Below are positions 14,501-16,475 of a stretch of DNA of 16,475 bases, piece by piece. The notes under the pieces are model-generated. The model ran no database searches. It was not told the origin of the DNA and saw only the letters and a program-made list of their open reading frames with translations. This stretch comes from Actinobacteria bacterium UBA5176 (GTDB taxonomy: Bacteria > Actinomycetota > UBA4738): NCBI GenBank assembly GCA_002413305.1, contig DHWS01000072.1:1-16475 (forward strand), given 5' to 3'. The position numbers and the translations under genes were made by a program. Positions within the stretch are counted from its first letter, which is position 1; each line of letters begins with the position of its first letter.

Positions 14501-15453
14501 GGACGCCCGAGGGTGGCGACGTCGCCGAGCGCGTCGACTGCGGCATTGGGAGCGCCAGCGCTCGTCAATCGCGCGTTTGCCTCTTCGAGAGTCCTCGGCG
14601 GAGGTGTCGGTTCCAGCCCGAGCAGCCTCGCGGTGTTGTTGCCAAGGTAGCCCTCCAGGTCCTCCTCGTTCAGGTTGAAGCCCTGAGGGGGGTCCATGCA
14701 CAGGACCTCCAGCTCTCGCATCCACATCCCGGGCTCGTTGGGAGGGGAGTCGGTGCCGAAGACGAGCTTGTCCTTCGGCATCTCCTGAGCGAACTCGACG
14801 ATCCGCGACTGCAGCAACCAGCCCGACTCGCCGTAGACGTTGGGGGAGTCCAGGATCATGTAAAAGGCCTCGAAGCAGTACACCCCGCCGGTCTGGATCC
14901 CGAAGTGCCCGATGATGAAGTTCACGCTCGGGAACTCCCGGATGATCTTGTAGTACTGGGTGGGGATGCTGTACGGGCCGTCGCCGGTGTGCAGCAGGAC
15001 CACCACCCCCAGCTCGGCGCAGACCCGAAGGGCCGGCCGCAGCCAGTCCAGGGCCCGGTCAGGCCGGTAGGCGTGCATGTTGGCGTGCAGCTTCATCATC
15101 TTGAAGCCGTACTCCCTGACGTGGAACTCGAGCTCCTTGGCCCCGTTCTCCGGGCCGAACCGGGGGTTGTAGGTGAAGTCTCCGATGAACCGGTCGGGGT
15201 AGCGCTGCACCAGCTCCACGATGTAGGCCATGTAGTCGCGGACGCCCTCCCGGCCTCCCCGCATGCCGTCCTGCCATACCGTGTTGCCGGGCGGAGGTTG
15301 GATGCAGCCGTAATCGATCCGCCGCGGCTTGCCGTTCACCCAGTACGGGCCGTCCATCATCTTGAGCATCCGCTCGCCGGTGAACGGCTCCCCGTTGTGG
15401 CGCCAAGCCTGGTCGACGACGTTGGTGGGATGGAGGTGGGTGTCGATGATCAT
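14497..15453 (-). CDS. Amidohydrolase-2/ACMSD-family metal-dependent enzyme (decarboxylase or hydrolase)
   Basis: A 318-aa TIM-barrel protein of the amidohydrolase-2 family. Metal ligands and catalytic residues visible are H6 and H8 in IIDTHLHP, H155 (LLHTGDGP), H183 (IIGHFG) and D235 (VFGTDSPP). In this family, ACMSD, gamma-resorcylate decarboxylase, 5-carboxyvanillate decarboxylase and isoorotate decarboxylase remove CO2 with a Zn or Mn ion, while others are lactonases, hydratases or hydrolases, so the reaction cannot be fixed. The ATG at 15453 follows AAGGAGG by about 5 bases and overlaps the regulator stop (ATGA). It is co-translated with the regulator gene before it and the ATPase gene after it, which places it at the head of the pathway. 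Confidence 0.93.
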   Translation of the reverse strand: MIIDTHLHPTNVVDQAWRHNGEPFTGERMLKMMDGPYWVNGKPRRIDYGCIQPPPGNTVWQDGMRGGREGVRDYMAYIVELVQRYPDRFIGDFTYNPRFGPENGAKELEFHVREYGFKMMKLHANMHAYRPDRALDWLRPALRVCAELGVVVLLHTGDGPYSIPTQYYKIIREFPSVNFIIGHFGIQTGGVYCFEAFYMILDSPNVYGESGWLLQSRIVEFAQEMPKDKLVFGTDSPPNEPGMWMRELEVLCMDPPQGFNLNEEDLEGYLGNNTARLLGLEPTPPPRTLEEANARLTSAGAPNAAVDALGDVATLGRP

Positions 15454-16370
15454 TGGGGTCCTCCTTGGAGCTCATTGACCACGATCGTGTGATCAGTGGT
15501 GGCCATCACGCCCGGGCTCGATGTCGGCGAGCGGTTCCCTTGCCGACGTCGAGCTGGCAGGGGAGTACCGTCGGAGAGGGAGGAATCGTCGCCAACCGTT
15601 TCCCCGAGGATCCACCGGGGACTCCCCACGGTTGGCCCGCCGCCGTCCCGTCGAGAAGAATCCGAACCCTTGACTGTTTGCGACAGTCGCGTACGGAGCG
15701 CCACGACGTGTGCCCGCGCGGCCTGCTCAGCAGCATCGGGGTCCGCCGCCACGATGGCCGCAAGGATTCGCCGATGCTCCCTCACGGCCAGGCGAGATGC
15801 CTCCTTACCCCGCCAGAGCGAATGCAAGGCCAGGTGGGCCCTACCCTGCACCCGCCCGAGCATCTCGCTGAGGTGTGGGTTGCCCCCGAGCTCTCGGATC
15901 CGTCGGTGGAATTCGATATCGAGCTCGGTATGCGTCTTGTCATCGTCGTCCCGCAGCACCGCCTGCTCATGCCGCTCAAGGATCAGCTGGAGGGCAGCCG
16001 AGGTCTCGGGATCCACGTGCTGGGCGGCCAGTCGGGCAGCCAGGCCTTCCAGGACCTCCCGGACCACATACAACTGGAGGAGATCGATGGGTTCGACTCT
16101 GGCTACCTCAGCCCCCCTGTGAGTGACGTGCTCGGCCAGCCCCTCATGGATCAACCGCTGAACTGCTTCACGGACGGGGCTGCGACTAATCCGCATCTGT
16201 CTGGCCAGATCCGGAACGCTGAGCCGATCCCCGGGGAGCAAGCGGTATGCAAGGATTGCGTCGCGGAGCTTCTCGTAGGCCCGAGTCGCCAGAAGCTCCA
16301 CCGGCTCCACGCTGTCGAGCACCGCTCCGTCCAAGGAGGCTCCTCTCAAGCCCGATGCGACATATTGCAT
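15450..16370 (-). CDS. GntR-family transcriptional regulator with FCD domain and an unusual C-terminal tail
   Basis: A 306-aa regulator, probably sensing a pathway acid and repressing this operon. The winged helix lies at about residues 28-92 (LPGDRLSVPDLARQMRISRS, then PVREAVQRL). The FCD effector domain runs from about 95 to 232, with metal ligands D151, H155, H199 and H221 all present. Such proteins normally end here. This one continues for about 70 Ser/Arg/Gly-rich residues with no recognisable fold, ending in the ATGA overlap with the next gene. The start is uncertain: the ATG at 16370 has a weak binding site (AGGCGG), while a TTG at 16334 has AGAGGAG five bases upstream and would fit the promoter proposed at 16362-16391. 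Autoregulation is suggested by a palindrome over the start. Confidence 0.9.
   Translation of the reverse strand: MQYVASGLRGASLDGAVLDSVEPVELLATRAYEKLRDAILAYRLLPGDRLSVPDLARQMRISRSPVREAVQRLIHEGLAEHVTHRGAEVARVEPIDLLQLYVVREVLEGLAARLAAQHVDPETSAALQLILERHEQAVLRDDDDKTHTELDIEFHRRIRELGGNPHLSEMLGRVQGRAHLALHSLWRGKEASRLAVREHRRILAAIVAADPDAAEQAARAHVVALRTRLSQTVKGSDSSRRDGGGPTVGSPRWILGETVGDDSSLSDGTPLPARRRQGNRSPTSSPGVMATTDHTIVVNELQGGPQ
15592..15635. repeat. Nested inverted repeat inside the 3' end of the GntR gene
   Basis: CCAACCGT (15592-15599) and ACGGTTGG (15628-15635) are perfect 8-bp arms. Inside them CCCCG (15602-15606) and CGGGG (15616-15620) form a second stem with a 9-base loop. The structure lies in the region coding for the unexplained regulator tail, about 140 bases before the next gene's start. 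It looks more like an intergenic element than coding sequence and carries no T-tract on either strand. Confidence 0.4.
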
Positions 16371-16378
16371 GTAACACG
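16361..16378. promoter_or_regulatory. Imperfect palindrome at the regulator start, candidate autorepression operator
   Basis: TTGCATGTAA at 16365-16374 reads TTACATGCAA on the other strand, 8 of 10 matching. Extended to 18 bp, 6 of 9 pairs match around the CATG centre. AT-rich palindromes of this size are common operators of FCD-type GntR proteins. It overlaps the proposed -10 and the annotated ATG, a position that would allow the regulator to repress its own operon. Confidence 0.35.
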
Positions 16379-16391
16379 CCGCCTAAGTCAA
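16362..16391 (-). promoter_or_regulatory. Possible sigma-70-type promoter for the catabolic operon
   Basis: On the minus strand TTGACT (16391-16386) is followed after 18 bases by CAATAT (16367-16362), which keeps only three of six -10 consensus bases, including the key A2 and T6. Transcription would start near 16354. That places the ATG at 16370 outside the transcript and favours the TTG at 16334 as the regulator start. The match is weak. Confidence 0.25.
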
Positions 16392-16392
16392 C

Positions 16393-16475
16393 TCAGCGGA
16401 GCTCGAATCCCGCCCTCGCCTGCAAGCTCTCTAGCGTCGGATTGGCGGCAACCATGAGTCGGCGATTCATGGAGG
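16393..16475 (-). CDS. Possible C-terminal end of an upstream gene, cut by the window edge
   Basis: A minus-strand frame open from the right edge ends at a TGA (16395-16393) after about 27 codons, finishing NPTLESLQARAGFELR. It lies 22 bases before the regulator ATG and would be the tail of a preceding gene on the same strand. Too short to assign. A plus-strand ATG at 16453 is an alternative reading of the same edge. Confidence 0.2.
   Translation of the reverse strand, partial: SMNRRLMVAANPTLESLQARAGFELR

Noticed and set aside
1..16475. CRISPR array, tRNA/rRNA genes or riboswitch
   Set aside because: I saw no regularly spaced repeats, no tRNA-like cloverleaf or CCA end, no rRNA motifs and no known riboswitch core on reading both strands. 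A covariance-model scan would be needed to exclude small RNAs.

Overview
The window is GC-rich and almost wholly coded on the minus strand. The codon bias, frequent GTG starts and transposase type suggest an uncultivated soil or sediment bacterium of an actinobacterial or Chloroflexota-like lineage. That placement is only an impression, because no RNA or phylogenetic marker gene is present.

Read in the direction of transcription (right to left), 16.4 to 3.2 kb looks like one long catabolic operon. It begins with an FCD-type GntR repressor, then an ACMSD/amidohydrolase-2 enzyme, then an ABC importer (ATPase, permease, NMT1/THI5-like binding lipoprotein). Next come a UbiD-family decarboxylase (copy 2), a PNPOx-like split-barrel flavoprotein, a molybdenum hydroxylase large subunit, a COG0402-type deaminase/amidohydrolase, the flavin prenyltransferase UbiX, a second UbiD decarboxylase (copy 1), and finally the [2Fe-2S] small subunit of the molybdenum hydroxylase. 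Five junctions use 4-base stop/start overlaps. Four of the non-overlapping junctions carry GC-rich hairpins without T-tracts, so the operon appears divided into translationally coupled modules.

After a 205-base gap holding a 22-bp near-perfect palindrome comes what looks like a separate unit (3.0 to 1.1 kb). It has a flavoprotein with flavin-dependent-halogenase motifs and a 5-formyltetrahydrofolate cyclo-ligase homologue broken by one base in a homopolymer.

The left edge (1 to 0.95 kb) is mobile-element debris: the start of one integrase-type transposase running off the window, and a second, truncated and multiply frameshifted copy of the same family.

Taken together the enzymes suggest import and breakdown of an aromatic or, more likely, N-heteroaromatic carboxylate. 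The plausible steps are prFMN-dependent and metal-dependent decarboxylation, ring hydroxylation by a Mo enzyme, and hydrolytic deamination. The substrate is not determined by the sequence. A pteridine or purine/pyrimidine carboxylate is one candidate, offered only as inference.
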